Shown one piece after another: positions 52,283 to 62,934 of a DNA stretch of 64,000 bases. Below the pieces are notes generated by a model that was not told where the DNA came from, did not search any database, and saw only the letters and a program-made list of their open reading frames with translations. The position numbers were made by a program, and so were the translations under genes. Position 1 is the first letter of the stretch; each line of letters begins with the position of its first letter. Source of the stretch: Saccharina japonica. Its lineage: Eukaryota > Sar > Phaeophyceae > Laminariales > Laminariaceae. The DNA is taken from assembly GCA_008828725.1 (NCBI GenBank), contig MEHQ01003549.1, positions 92,084 to 156,083 on the forward strand. The letters are read 5' to 3'.

Positions 52283-52924
52283 TGCACAGGCAATTTAATC
52301 AACAAGTAGCATTAGTAGTGCACAAGCTTCTTGGTGGTCAACTTTATAGATTCCTAGGCTCTGATTCTAGGCTGAGAGATATTTCTTCCGAGTTGCTTTC
52401 TTATGAACGGGCCGGTACTGTGTTGAAATAAGAGTAGGACAAACCCATGCTCAAATCAGAAATCGAACCTAGTCCAGCTTATCCTGTTTCTTATTATTAA
52501 TTGGTGTCCTGAAATGTACCAACTAACTGGTACCTACGCGTACAACAAAAAACAAAATACGGGCAACAAATACTCGAAGTAGTCTTGTATAATAAAAAAC
52601 GGAGTTACTAACGAAAATAAAACATTAAAACTGGCGGGAAAAAGATCGAGATTGAGATCGCCTCATTCCGCCAAGAATGCCGAAAATATCAAGATTACCT
52701 TTTTGGGGGCAATCTTTTTCAAGAATTGATCGGCACTAACTGTTTCCGGAGGCAATCTCCATCACTGATGTCACATCTCCTCCGGGGGAAGCACGACACT
52801 TTCCTTATGTTTTATAATCGTTTTTGTGTGTCCATTTGTTCTTTGTTTTTTATTCTTGATATTTGATTTGATTTTTTCTTTTTATCGTTTCTTTTACCTT
52901 TTCTCTTTCACCTGTATATATAGC

Positions 52925-53130
52925 TGGATTTATTTTAGCAGGGTAGGGCGCGCCCGTCATATACAGCAGTGAGGGTCCCTCTATAGTGCGGGTATGTGAC
53001 AAGCGAGAAAATACACACTATAGCGGGCACCCGCACTATATAAACCCGGGCCTGAATACTCGTAGTGCGGGTAGGCGCACTATTCAGTGCTTTTAGAACC
53101 CTCAATAGTGCGGGAAGGCGCACTAATCGC
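52925..53130. repeat. Palindromic repeat with TATAGTGCGGG words
   Basis: CTATAGTGCGGGTATGTGAC, ACTATAGCGGGCACCCGCAC, TAGTGCGGGTAGGCGCACTA and ATAGTGCGGGAAGGCGCACT follow each other, several self-complementary. A TATATAAACC word at about 53037 looks like a TATA box but is part of the repeat. 53131-53430 has no recognised gene. Confidence 0.6.
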
Positions 53131-53439
53131 GATATCACTGGGTTTCAGCATAAGACGTAGCCAGCAACGAGGGTTACTGTTGTTTGCAGGTGGCAAGGGG
53201 TATGGAAGAAGATGCAGCATCTCTACGGGTAGAAGCCTGCGTCCGTTCGCGGGTGAAAAGAGAACAGCGTGTTGCAAATACTGCACGCGGTAACAAAAAA
53301 AGTACAAAAATGACAGGGTTTTAGGTCAATGACGTGTTACGCGATATACGCTGAGTGTACCGAAAGAAGTGATGATGGCGATTGAGTTTGAATTGCCTTG
53401 AAAATATTACACTACATTAATTAAATATCTTCTTTTTTC

Positions 53440-53640
53440 TCGTGATAGAATTGGCCATTTTGGCTGCCGATCTTCCAATCCAGAATCAGAATCGAAGATT
53501 GATCAATTAAATTATCATCTCGATCTTGTGTACTCTCCGCCAAGAAAAATGCCTTTTACCATAACAATTAAAACCCTTAATATAACGCGCCACCGTATCC
53601 CCATACCCCACACAAAATCACAACAACACAACTACAGGAA
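53440..53640. repeat. Fragment related to the left end of family F
   Basis: Shares AGAATCGAAGATTGATCAAT, CCGCCAAGAAAAATGCC and CCCCACACAAAA with 50495-50660, in the same orientation. It has no terminus of its own that I can see. 53641-54150 contains nothing recognised. Confidence 0.55.
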
Positions 53641-54149
53641 ATGAGCGACGAACGTACACCATAGACAGGCAAATAAGAAGGTCGTGTGATGGCCTAATTT
53701 TGATTTTTGACCAGTCAACCACCTTACACTTCGTGTACTTCGTACTAGTATTAGCGTGGCGAGTGTTTTTACCGCAAGAGGTGTATGAGTGCCGTCACGG
53801 GTGCCATCAATCGACAGCAACAGCATCCCATTCCGAGATTTGGGGTACAAACTACTTGGAATTATTGTCGGACAGTGTTTGCAGTACGTAATAAAATAGG
53901 GTCATGTGACGCTCGGTCGCAATACCGCATTGCTCTATGTACACCTTTCGATGACATATTGAGCATGCTTACTGCGACTCGTAGAGTATGCGACAGATGT
54001 TAAGCATTCGATAATAAAGGATTTGATATTGAGATTTTAAGGAGAAATAACGAATGTGACCACTTTGTACTGAAAATAGTGTGGAACACACCCAGTCTTA
54101 CCCAATATCCAGTCTGGCCAAAAAAAAGAGATTTTAGACTTGTCGCGTA

Positions 54150-54440
54150 CTGCACACTACTTGAGTCGTATCTCGTGAACAGCTGCAAATTAAACTACAT
54201 AAACTGACAGCACTAACCCTGACACACTACCGCGTATGCCAAAAAAAAAGGGTGAATGAAAAAATATATACCATTTATTTTCCCCGCTGAGGTATCTGCG
54301 AAAATTCCCAAACACCGACTGTTTGACACAAAATTCGTAAAAAAATCGTCGTTTTAGATGGGAACGAAGCTTGGTTGAGAAAGTGCTGAAGACACAAGGA
54401 GAAGAGTGATGAAAGTTTCGTTGCCCAATTCGTAGGGCTG
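54150..54440 (-). mobile_element. Foldback/TIR element, partial copy 3
   Basis: Matches 38145-38420: GAGTCGTATCTCGTGAAC, CTGCAAATTAAACTACATAA, CGCTGAGGTATCTGCGAAAA and GCTGAAGACACAAGGAGA. The internal hairpin half and the outer ends are missing. Confidence 0.65.
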
Positions 54441-54894
54441 TGAGTTGACTGACTAATAGTTGCCGGCTAGTTATTAGTTGGCTGGTTTTTTAAGTGAGTT
54501 GCGGCGGTGCCAACTACCAGGGTATTTAACTATTTTAGTTTTTGGGTTTTCTTGCTTGTAGAAAGGCTGGTTTGGTACGGGGTGCATATTTCTCGGCGTC
54601 CCCAAGCAGTACCACCACGCACAGAGGGAGGTCTGCCACAACTCATGGCGCATCAACCCATCGCCACTTGACGTGCCGGTGCCGACGGACCGTGGCGGTG
54701 ATGGAGCGTCCGACGCAGAGTGACTGTACCGAGCGCTCCTCCGAAAGCGAGAGCACGCGACAAGGCAGCGGTTCGCTACCGCGTACAGAAGGGGCGCCGG
54801 CTTTCCAAGGCCCCCAAACGGGGACAGGGATTCATACTTTGATGAGAGACGATTTGCGGGGTTCTGCATCTTTGTACGAGTATACAAGGGCTCC

Positions 54895-54926
54895 GCATGG
54901 GTGCCGGCATTCGCCGGCACCCATGC
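54895..54926. other. Perfect 14-bp inverted repeat, 4-nt loop
   Basis: GCATGGGTGCCGGC - ATTC - GCCGGCACCCATGC. The stem is G+C-rich and exact. The left half belongs to a dispersed word (CAAGGGCTCCGCATGG...GCCGGC) also at 56710, 56760 and 60825, where no second half follows. Confidence 0.85.
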
Positions 54927-54974
54927 TTCGGATAGGACATATACCTGGTACATCACTTCTTTGGTACAATCCTT

Positions 54975-55390
54975 AGTATTTACGACAATGTGATGGCGCT
55001 CGCTCGTGTTTCGATATCTAACGCCTACGTGCAGAATCGAGGCAATGCCAAGGGTTGCAGGAAGAAGGGACTGCTGCGTGCTGACATATTCAGTTGCGTG
55101 CTGACATATTCAGTTCGCAACCTCATTTCTCAGTCTCAACAGTCAGTCTCAGAGATGCAATCAGTCGTGTTCGGTGTTCCCTGGATAGTCTCATTCCTTA
55201 GGATAGTTTGTGAGATTTACGACAACAACAATCTGATGGCGCTCGCTCGTGTTTCGACATCTGACACATACTACGTGCAGAATCAAGGCAATGCCAGGTG
55301 TTATTGCAGGAAGAAGGAAACGCTACTGTAATCATTGCTGATGCTCAGTTCGCAACTTCATTTCTCAGTCTCTGTCAGAAATGCACCAGT
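54975..55390. repeat. Tandem duplication, about 240 bp
   Basis: TTTACGACAA...TGATGGCGCTCGCTCGTGTT then TACGTGCAGAATCGAGGCAATG appears at 54976 and 55218, both followed by GCAGGAAGAAGG, TCAGTTCGCAAC and TTTCTCAGTCTC. One short inner duplication (GCGTGCTGACATATTCAGTT) occurs in the first copy. Coding is not supported. Confidence 0.75.
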
Positions 55391-56454
55391 CGAGGTCCCG
55401 GTGGCGGGCTCAGTTTCAGTTTTGGCCCGTGCGGCGAAAATAGTTGGAGCCGAGCAAGCGGTTCCGCATGGATAAGCAAAGTCGAGATATTTAAAAGCTG
55501 GCAACGGGGGGGAAATCTCAATTCTTCTCTGACTCTCGTGTCTGCGCAGACTCGTATCTACAGCACTGTACTCGTACACTACACCAGTAACACTGCTGTA
55601 CAGCAGTACGTACTACACAGCAGCACTCAGCAATACCATACACACCAGCTGCTCGCTACGTCGTACACACAGTACTCGTACCTGGTACTACTCGTACGTA
55701 CTCCTGTTTGCTCTTGCACGTATTACAGCCAGGCACAGCAGTAATATCTCTACGCTGAAAAATGAGCTACTATCGTACTGCATCCACCCGAAAAAAAATA
55801 AAGCCGAGTTTTCATTCCTCTGTGGATCCTTGATTTTTTAATTGAGGCGAGATATTTTGAGTGGAGACTCGCACCACAAGTATCTCTCTCAGCAGCAACA
55901 GCACCACGCATATTATCCTCAGCAGCCAGTAGAGCCGAGGTATCTCCGCAAGATCCGCGCACTTCGAGGTCGCTGCGTTCGGCGGCGGCGCTTGACTCGA
56001 GAATGCGCGCGGGCGAAAAGTGACAGGCGGAGGCTGAGGGACGCGACCCTCGAGAAGAGCGGGCGAGAAAGCCAACGCGAGGCCGTCGAAACGGGTCCCG
56101 AGTGCGAGTCCGGTCTGAAACAAAGTGAAGCTCCAGGAGGCCCGAGAGGTCGAGAGAGGTTTGAGTCAAACATATAAACATATCTATTCTTTCACGATTA
56201 GAGGTCCGTAGTTACTCGATGCTCTTTGTCCGTACAGACCAACTGATACACAGCTCTTTGCAAACAGACCTTTTGTTTCGCAACCAGCCCTTCAAACAGG
56301 CCAACTGAGCTCTTCGCAAACAGCAACTGACGTAACAGCCAAACTGACGTATTATTGTACTGACGTATTATGCAAACAGCCCGACTGACATCTACCCGCG
56401 GGAGGGGAGGGGTTCCCAGCGTATTCGGAGGGCGCTGCGGCCCCGGTCCAAAAT

Positions 56455-56700
56455 CCACACTAATTTCAAGATAAAAAATTATCCACACTAAAATCAAGTA
56501 ATTTTCCTGGCCATACTAAAATCAAGCAATTTTTTCCTAAAGAGTCCCCCAGATGTGAAAGTATGGATCTCCAGAACTTCGGTCAAAATCGAAATCGGCC
56601 CATAACTTCGCGAGTTAGCCACTTTTACACTAATTTCAAGATAAAAGGCCAGACGTAAAAAAACAGACCGAAAAAAAAAAAAAAAAAGGGCCTCTGCTGT
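56455..56700. repeat. Dispersed repeat, CACTAATTTCAAGAT family
   Basis: CCACACTAATTTCAAGATAA, CCACACTAAAATCAAG (twice), GGATCTCCAGAACTTCGGTC and TACACTAATTTCAAGATAAA. The same succession occurs at 60570-60800 and, within the duplication, at 13440-13640 and 13965-14150. A GTACAAGGGCTGTGCATCCA word follows it here and at 60815. Between 55400 and 56450 no gene is certain. Confidence 0.75.
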
Positions 56701-56949
56701 ACGTACAAGGGCTGTGCATCCATGCCGGCGTTTTGTTTACACTGGTGTACGTACAAGGGATGCGCATCCATGCCCGGCGTTTTGTTTGTGTCCGCTGTAC
56801 GTACGTACGAGTCGTACTGCTGGACTGCTGCTGCTGCTGTTGTTGTTATTGCTGCTGTAGATGGGTTATATAACGACTAGTACTATTATTATTGCTGTAC
56901 GTACTGGTGCTGCTGTAAACTGATTTCACTCTGCTGTTGTTGTAGATTG

Positions 56950-57135
56950 TGGATGGGTGGATCGGTTGGTGCGTGTGTGTGTCGATCGGTTGGTGCGCAC
57001 GTACGTACGTGGTTGGGTGGGTGGGTCGGTGGTTGGGTGGGTGGGTGGGTGTGAGTGATGTGTGAGTGGATGTTGGTAAGTACGTGAGAGTGGGTGGGTG
57101 GGTGTGGGTGGGTGGGTGTCAGTGGGTCGGTTGAT
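56950..57135. repeat. (GGGT)n tract, G-quadruplex-prone on plus
   Basis: GGTTGGGTGGGTGGGTCGGT at 57011, TTGGGTGGGTGGGTGGGTG at 57033, and GTGGGTGGGTGGGTGTGGG near 57090 give four or more GGG runs with one-base loops. This is the strongest type of intramolecular quadruplex sequence. It lies about 700 bp downstream of the 3' end of the small gene at 57820-58405, on the opposite strand. Confidence 0.8.
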
Positions 57136-57819
57136 ACGTGGTTGACTGCGTGTGTGGATCGTGGCCCAGTTCTTATTTTGTACGTTTGTTTATGTCCGCT
57201 TTATACCGGCCCCGCCCTGGCGTGGTTCGGGGTACCACTACAGTAGTATATGTATAAAACAGCAGTGTGTGTTGTCTTCACAGGAAACCCGTTCTTTCTA
57301 CTGTACCCTGTAATGCGTTTTACAACCTAACTGCAGCAGTACATGTAATGGTATGGCCAGTCATATCACATGCACCCATTGTCCTGATCCCTAATCTTAG
57401 AGCGATACAAATTATTATGTGGTCACAGACTGTGAGACAGAGAAAACCCAAACAAATTAAACGTAAATGAATGAGTAAAGCAAGTGAATTGTCAACTTAC
57501 AGGGTAAGAGAACACATCGACACGAGCCGAACCAAAGAGTAAGGACGAAAAGACAATGAAACGAATTATGAAATGCACGGAGTCAGAAGCACCCTTAGAA
57601 GAAAAGCATGCGTGCCCAAGAGAACAGATAACTGCTGCACGGGCGAAGCAACACGAAGGAGAGGAAGACACCGGCATAGAAGTACGTACCATTAATAATG
57701 ATGTAGGAGGTACTGTACGTAAATGTTCGACCAGCAGGTGGCAGCATGGTAAAAAATGAAACGAAAGTTAGTATATATCTACGTGCACAATGTTTATTGT
57801 CATTAGTTTCCTTCTTCGC

Positions 57820-58405
57820 CTAGACAATAAACGCTTTGTCCGCACTCCTCGGCTTTAGATGAAGATGCAGCAGTGCAGTTTGTTGCTTCTGTCTTTTTTG
57901 CTGCTGCAGCTGCTGCAGCTGCTGCAGCTGCTGCAGCTGCTGCTGTGCATTATGTTGACGCTGTGCTGCTGGCGAGGTAACCCGTTTTTCTTGCGTCGCC
58001 TTTACTATATTAAGACCACTCCGTAGGAAAGCCTTGTATATGATATTGTATTCAATCCATAGTACATAAATACGACGTTATGGAATATCTGCGTACTATT
58101 GTTCATAAATGTAGACCTTTTTAGAACTGCACCCGCATTTTTGGGGATATAAAACATACTCGGAAATATGGTGGAACCGTTACTAATGACTCGGCTTCGG
58201 CTGTTGCCTGTCGAGCCTCGGCCTCGGCTTGCACAGCATTCGCATCCTCAGCACGGCGTGCGTCCACCTGTGCTTGCACCGCAGCTACAGCGGCGTGCGC
58301 ATTTTCTTCTGCCCGGGTTTGCGCAGCAGCCAAAGCCGCCTGAACGTCTTGCGCAGCAGCAACCCAAATAACCTCAGCCTCCGGCGACTTGCTCTCGTCG
58401 GACAT
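57820..58405 (-). CDS. Small Ala/Gln/Glu-rich coiled-coil-like protein, two exons
   Basis: Exon 1 (58405-58160) begins ATG at a clear site and encodes 82 residues: an acidic start MSDESKSPEAEVIW, then a helix-prone Ala/Gln/Glu/Arg segment (AAQDVQAALAAAQTRAEENA ...) up to TVPPYFR. The donor CCGA/GTATGT is strong. Exon 2 (57999-57820) after GTAAAG encodes ATQEKRVTSPAAQRQHN, a run of QQLQQLQQLQ from a CAGCTGCAG repeat, then KRQKQQTALLHLHLKPRSAD and a TAG stop. AATAAA follows about 20 bp after the stop. Phases match (0/0). Total 141 residues. No family is recognised. A coiled coil is likely. The AAAG acceptor is unusual, so the exon 2 start is the weakest part. Confidence 0.5.
57822..57990. repeat. 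(CTGCAG)n-type tract within exon 2
   Basis: CTGCTGCAGCTGCTGCAGCT runs at about 57899-57950. On the minus strand it reads QQL repeats; on plus it would read a hydrophobic Leu run from an ATG at 57863. The minus reading is favoured by the flanking frame, stop and AATAAA. Confidence 0.7.
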
Positions 58406-58799
58406 ACTGGGAACTCAAGACTAGTCTATATCACACCTTGGACCTGTAGCTCTGACTCTGCTGCACTGCGCTATCACATGCAGGTCACAACTATGAACTG
58501 GACCAGGTGTATATCATGGGCTACGATGCTACGATTCATACTACCATGTATTTCTGCATTCATCTGATTGGCCAAACTTCTTACGTACGTAGAAAACTCA
58601 GATTCTCTCATTCTTCCGAAAATATTCTGCATCATTCTTAGAGATGCCGCCAAACATATTTGCCAATATTTAATTGTTGTGGAGCTCAAGCTAAGGAAGG
58701 CCTATCCCGCACAAAACCGAGGACTACCGACAAAAAATGTTTGAAAATACTCCAAGCGTGATACGCTGCACATACACGCATGACACACGGCACACACCG

Positions 58800-58890
58800 C
58801 GTATACGTAGGCATCGCCAAGAATCGAACTCAAGCCTTTCTGAAATCGGACATAGTCACCTTTTGACTATGTTTTCAAATATACATTTTC
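58800..58890 (-). other. tRNA-like head of a pol III-derived repeat, copy 2
   Basis: The reverse complement has TAGTCAAAAGGTGACT, which fits the A box TRGYNNANNNG and gives a 4-bp D-stem AGTC/GACT, then GAGTTCGATTC fitting the B box about 45 bp later. The anticodon arm does not pair, so this is a tRNA-derived repeat, not a tRNA gene. There is no T-run soon after, unlike copy 1. Confidence 0.4.
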
Positions 58891-60430
58891 CATGTACTGG
58901 TACAGCAGTATTATTTGTCGCCGCGCGCGCCAGAGGCACGACAGGCCGCACACCGCACATACATCATGCAAGCACAGCAGCAAGCAGCAGCAGAAGAAGA
59001 GAGAGGTGGTGTGCCTGATGACGGATGCAAGCCTGCATAAAGAAACCACTATACTTGATAACCACAGCAGTATACGGTGGACCCGCCACAGGCACGTCTG
59101 CTGCTTGTGCTTCTTACCGGGGCTGTGGCGTTGTTCGTATTCGTTGCATGGTGTTTGATGTGTCGTGGATTTCTGGAGTTAGCTTCGGGAAATAAACACA
59201 AAAAACGAAGAAAAAAAAAATAGGGCAGCGGCCAAAAAAAGGTATACCTCGTCCATTTGCGGCCAAAATCAGGTACATACTTAAAGTCAAGTCAAAAACG
59301 CACTCCACGTGCGCTGCCATTGGTCCAAAACTCGTTGTACCGGTTTTTGCCTCTTCAAAACCCAGGTATACCTGATTTTGTCTACTCTGCTTGACTTTCA
59401 CCTTTTTTTTTGTCGTTTTTAAGCTAATCAGAGACCCTTCATAGTTCCACCCTACACCCCCTATACAAATGCCGGCGTAGGCGGAGACCCCCTTCTCCCT
59501 TCGTACCTCGCACTACACGCCACTCGAGCGACACAGACACATATCTGCCTGCACACCTCCGCCGAAATAATACGAGATAGAAGGCTCCCCTTCGGGGTTG
59601 TGGTTGACTTGGAATACCAGGGGTGTCACAAAAATTGAGCAGCTACTCGTATACGTAGCCACCGGGCGAGCACGAAGAGCATGAAAAAACTCTACTTAGC
59701 ATTGCAAGGAACGGCAGGTTCGTGGGTAGCGTTTTAAACTTGATTTTAGTATGTACCTGTTTTTGGCCCCGAACGGGCCAGGTGTACCTGTTTTTGGCCG
59801 CTGCCCAAAAAAATATAAGGAGAGTTGAGGTACTCCTATTTATTCAAGGCGGTCATTACATTTCCGGTCACAGTGAGCGTGTGTCTCTCACACAGCAGAA
59901 CAGAAAAAAGGTACGTACGTAGATAGATGGTGTGGATTCCTGACCGCAGGTTTCTCCGATAGACACAGCTAGCCACAGTAATACAGCGCAAATGGGCGTG
60001 TCACACACGCACGGTGTTACCTGCTGGTGCCTATGCAGAGTTGTAACGTTGTGCTCTCTGCATGTTCTGTTGTCAACCTATGGTATACTGGTATGTCGAT
60101 GGGCTCTCTTGTGTGCTCATGATGACGAGCTCGTGGAAATAAGGGGCAAAAAATAGGGAAAAAAACAAAAAACAGAATATTATTATTTACTGGCACGTAG
60201 GTACATAATAAGGCCTCCTGCAGAGAACCCGGGAAATCGTCTTATCCACTCCCGCGGAAAAAAAAATTGAGCGCCCACCACGCGAGCTACTCGTACAGTG
60301 CTCGGATCGAGCCCAAACCTCGACCAATGTGTCCGGCCGGGTCTCCCGTGTCGAGGTACTTGGTGTTTTGCCGAGAAGTGCTCGTACGAAGAGAAAATTT
60401 GCGAAAAGTACGAAAATTTCACAAAACTAT
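58805..60430. repeat. Dispersed about 1-kb repeat, copy 2, interrupted
   Basis: Same repeat as 49290-50345. The match is broken between about 59175 and 59840 by the TIR element at 59223-59806. After it the match resumes with TTATTCAAGGCGGTCATTAC. The end (60236-60425) is the best conserved part and includes GACCAATGTGTCCGGCCGGG. Confidence 0.75.
59223..59806. mobile_element. 584-bp TIR element, GGGCAGCGGCC ends
   Basis: Left arm GGGCAGCGGCCAAAAAAAGG then ...GCGGCCAAAATCAGGTACAT; right arm is the inverse, GGGCAGCGGCCAAAAACAGG ... GGCCAAAAACAGGTACATAC. TIRs are about 68 bp including an inner repeat of the GGCCAAAA-CAGGTA word. Presence in one copy of the host repeat and absence from the other confirms it as an insertion. 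Flanks are A-rich and give no reliable target duplication. A relative of the GGCTCCCCTTCGGGG hairpin motif lies at 59587. Confidence 0.75.
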
Positions 60431-60569
60431 GCTTACAGAGTTACTTACATTTGTCCTCGTTTTTTTAAAACTTGATCATAAGCACCTGCTGCGCTCTCAG
60501 AGTCTACGACAAATAATTCACGCTTCTACGATCCTTGCTTTCCCGAAGTTTTTGGCTTTCTTTGCTTTC

Positions 60570-60800
60570 TTCCACCCACACTAATTTCAAGATAAATATT
60601 TTCCACACTAATTTCAAGATATGCCCTTCCACACTAAAATCAAGATATATATATTTTCAAAGAGTCCAAAAAAAGTGAAAAAATGGATCTCCAGAACCTC
60701 GGTCAGAATCGAAAAATACCTTAAACTGGGCGAGTTAGCTGTTGTTCCCCTAATTCCAAGATGAAAAGCTCCGAAAAACAAAAATCGGGAAAATTGAGTT
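60570..60800. repeat. Dispersed repeat, CACTAATTTCAAGAT family
   Basis: CCACACTAATTTCAAGATAA, CCACACTAATTTCAAGATAT, CCACACTAAAATCAAGATAT, GGATCTCCAGAACCTCGGTC. Same order as at 56455-56700, followed by the same GTGCTCCGCATAGGTGCCGG-type word. Confidence 0.75.
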
Positions 60801-61019
60801 TTTTTTTTTGTCCGATACAAGTGCTCCGCATAGGTGCCGGCATAGTTCTACCAGGGCTGCGCATCGATGCCGGCCCCGCTCTGGCATACAGTTCGGTGTA
60901 CTGCTGTGCTGGCTTAGAGCATGTTGGGCGTGTGGGTGGGTGGGTGCTTTTTGTTGTCGTTGCTGTTGCTGTAGTTGTCGATCTATTGCTTGTCACACCA
61001 TACTACTACTACTGTTGTT

Positions 61020-61860
61020 GTATACTACAGTAGCACACATAGTCACGGAAAAGGCATACATAACACCCACAGCAGGCAGCGCAGCGCCGTGCTGTGAGCC
61101 GTGTTGCTGTGCTTTCTCTTCCTTTCGAATATAGAGCTTTGTTGTCCTGGAGCAGCTCTATCTATCTACTATGCATTTGCAAGTCGCCTGTACTTTTTTT
61201 TTTTTCTCTTTGTGGTGTACGAGTGCTGCTGTCGTGTCGAAGGTGCTTTGCCACATGCCACATATCAGTGCTCCTGCAGTACGATACAGAGCGGTAGGCG
61301 GATACTGCACGTTTAGTTATACGTACGTACAGCAGTACGTATTTCGCTGCATTGCACCATTATTCTCTTGGCATCTTCAAGTCGGTCCTTGCACCACATC
61401 GTGGACCTCTTCTGCACCTTTCCTCACACGAGCGTAGCGGACGGCGTCAGCCGCCCTCGGAGTGGAGCTTTGCTTTCTTCGCGAATTGTTTTCGTGTTGG
61501 AAGATAGATATTCACTGTATGTTCTGTATTTGCCGACATACAGATGCAGCTCTTGGCATTATCAAGTCGCCAATTGCAGCTAATTTATGTTCCTCTTTTA
61601 CCCTTTTAACATTATTTGGTTATATTCTTCCTTCCGCGAGCGTAGCGGGCGGCGTTAGCCGCCCGCCCAGCGGAGCCCTTGTGTGTAATACTCCTTTCTC
61701 AGTTTTGTGGGTTTTGCTATTCGCATTTCACAACTTGACGACCGCGTGCTGTGCTTTTCTCTTTCGTACAAAGTACGAAGTATTGCTGTTGTAATACCAC
61801 GCATACCAGGTAATCACGAAAAAGGCACATATCACACCCAGCAGGCAGCGCGGCGCCGTG
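61020..61860. repeat. Tandem segmental duplication, unit 1 with partial repeat
   Basis: AGCACACATAGTCACGGAAA, GCAGGCAGCGCAGCGCCGTG, TCTCTTCCTTTCGAATATAG, GACGGCGTCAGCCGCCCTCG and GCGGGCGGCGTTAGCCGCCC occur here and in the same order at 62125-62820. A short version of the first part repeats at 61805-61960. The GCGAGCGTAGCGGGCGG(n)CCGCCCGC hairpins mark each unit. No coding frame stays intact across copies. Confidence 0.8.
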
Positions 61861-62124
61861 CTGTGAGCCGTGTTGCTGTATTTTCTCTTTCGAACATAAG
61901 AGTACAGCTTTGTTGTCCTGGGGCATGGAGCTCTTGGCATTTGCAAGTCGCCTGAATCCTCCTTAATTTTATGTGCCACCTGTGACTTTCTTTCACATTA
62001 TGTTGTGTCCTTGAAGAGCGAGCGTAGCGGGCGGAACCGCCCGCTACGCGAAGCGCCTGGGTGTTTTGTTGTCGTTGGTGTTGCTGTAGTTTGTTGTCGA
62101 TCTGTTCGTCATACTACTACTTAC

Positions 62125-62820
62125 TGTTGTTGTACTAGCACACATAGTCACGGAAAAGGCATACATCACACCCACAGTAGGCAGCGCAGCGCCGTGCTGT
62201 GAGCCGTGTTGCCTTGCTTTCTCTTCCTTTCGAATATAGAGCTTTGTTTTCCTGGAGCATGGAGCTCTATCTATCTATTATGCATTTGCAAGTCGCCCTG
62301 AATCGCCTGTACTTTCTTTCTTTTTTTTTCTTTTTGTGGTGTACGACTGCTGCTGTGCTGCTGTCGTGTCGTCGGTGCTTTGCCACATGCCACATACCAG
62401 TACTCCTGCAGTACGATACAGAGCGGTAGGCGGGTACTGCACGTTCAGTTGCACGTACGTACAGCAGTACGTATTTCGCTGTATTGCACCATTATTCTCT
62501 TGGCATTTTCAAGTCGGTCCTTGCACCACATCGTGGACCTCTTCTGCCCCTTTCCTTGCACGAGCGTAGCGGACGGCGTCAGCCGCCCTCGGAGTGGAGC
62601 TTTGCTTTCTTCGCGATTTGTTTTCGTGTTGAAGATAGATAATTCACTTTATGTCCTGTATTTGCCGACATACAGATGCAGCTCTTGGCATTATAAAGTC
62701 GCCAATTGCAGCTAATTTATGTTCCCCTTTTACCCTTTTCACAGTATTTGGTTATATTCTTCCTTCCGCGAGCGTAGCGGGCTACGTTAGCCGCCCGCGC
62801 AGCGGAGCCCTTGTATATGA
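62125..62820. repeat. Tandem segmental duplication, unit 2
   Basis: Second copy of 61020-61700, over 90 percent alike by eye over most of its length, with small insertions (for example CTGAATCGC near 62300). The copy number of hairpins is kept. Confidence 0.8.
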
Positions 62821-62934
62821 TATACGTACGTGCATGTATGAAGCCTCGCTCCTTTCTGTATCTTCTACTTCGTGCCTAACCTCTACCAGGTATGCACATA
62901 CGTATACCTAATTGCTGATGTTTTATTTAGTTTC

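Larger units (their letters stand above)
50410..52767. mobile_element. hAT-like element, 2.36 kb, family F
   Basis: Termini CAGTGATGGAGATTG and its exact inverse, fitting YARNG; directly repeated ATGTCA (6 bp) on both sides. Subterminal words AATCGAAGATTGGTCAATTA and similar occur near the left end and again at 53440-53560 in a related fragment outside. Unlike families B-E it has no long minisatellite at its ends. The interior holds a 389-bp nested TIR element, a hairpin array and an open stretch at 51830-52282 that could be a remnant of its own gene or of another insertion. Confidence 0.6.

Noticed and set aside
51137..52511. One 1.4-kb element using the CAGGACACC ends at 51137 and 52511
   Set aside because: The end at 51525 matches the left arm better over a longer distance, so the 389-bp element is preferred; neither shows a target duplication.
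53030..53045. TATA box promoter (TATATAA)
   Set aside because: It is part of a palindromic repeat and no credible gene follows on either strand.
54474..54956. Minus-strand frame containing AWVPANAGTH
   Set aside because: The phrase comes from the perfect GGTGCCGGC hairpin and is a known kind of spurious peptide from such palindromes.
55842..56177. Plus-strand frame with SQQQQHHAYYPQQP, possible exon of a Gln/Tyr-rich gene
   Set aside because: The opposite strand is equally open, no acceptor or donor in matching phase was found, and the rest is a basic/acidic low-complexity read-through.
58805..58890. Functional tRNA gene on the minus strand
   Set aside because: A and B boxes and a D-stem are visible, but the anticodon and T stems do not pair and no acceptor stem closes. 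The copy at 49291 is also degraded.
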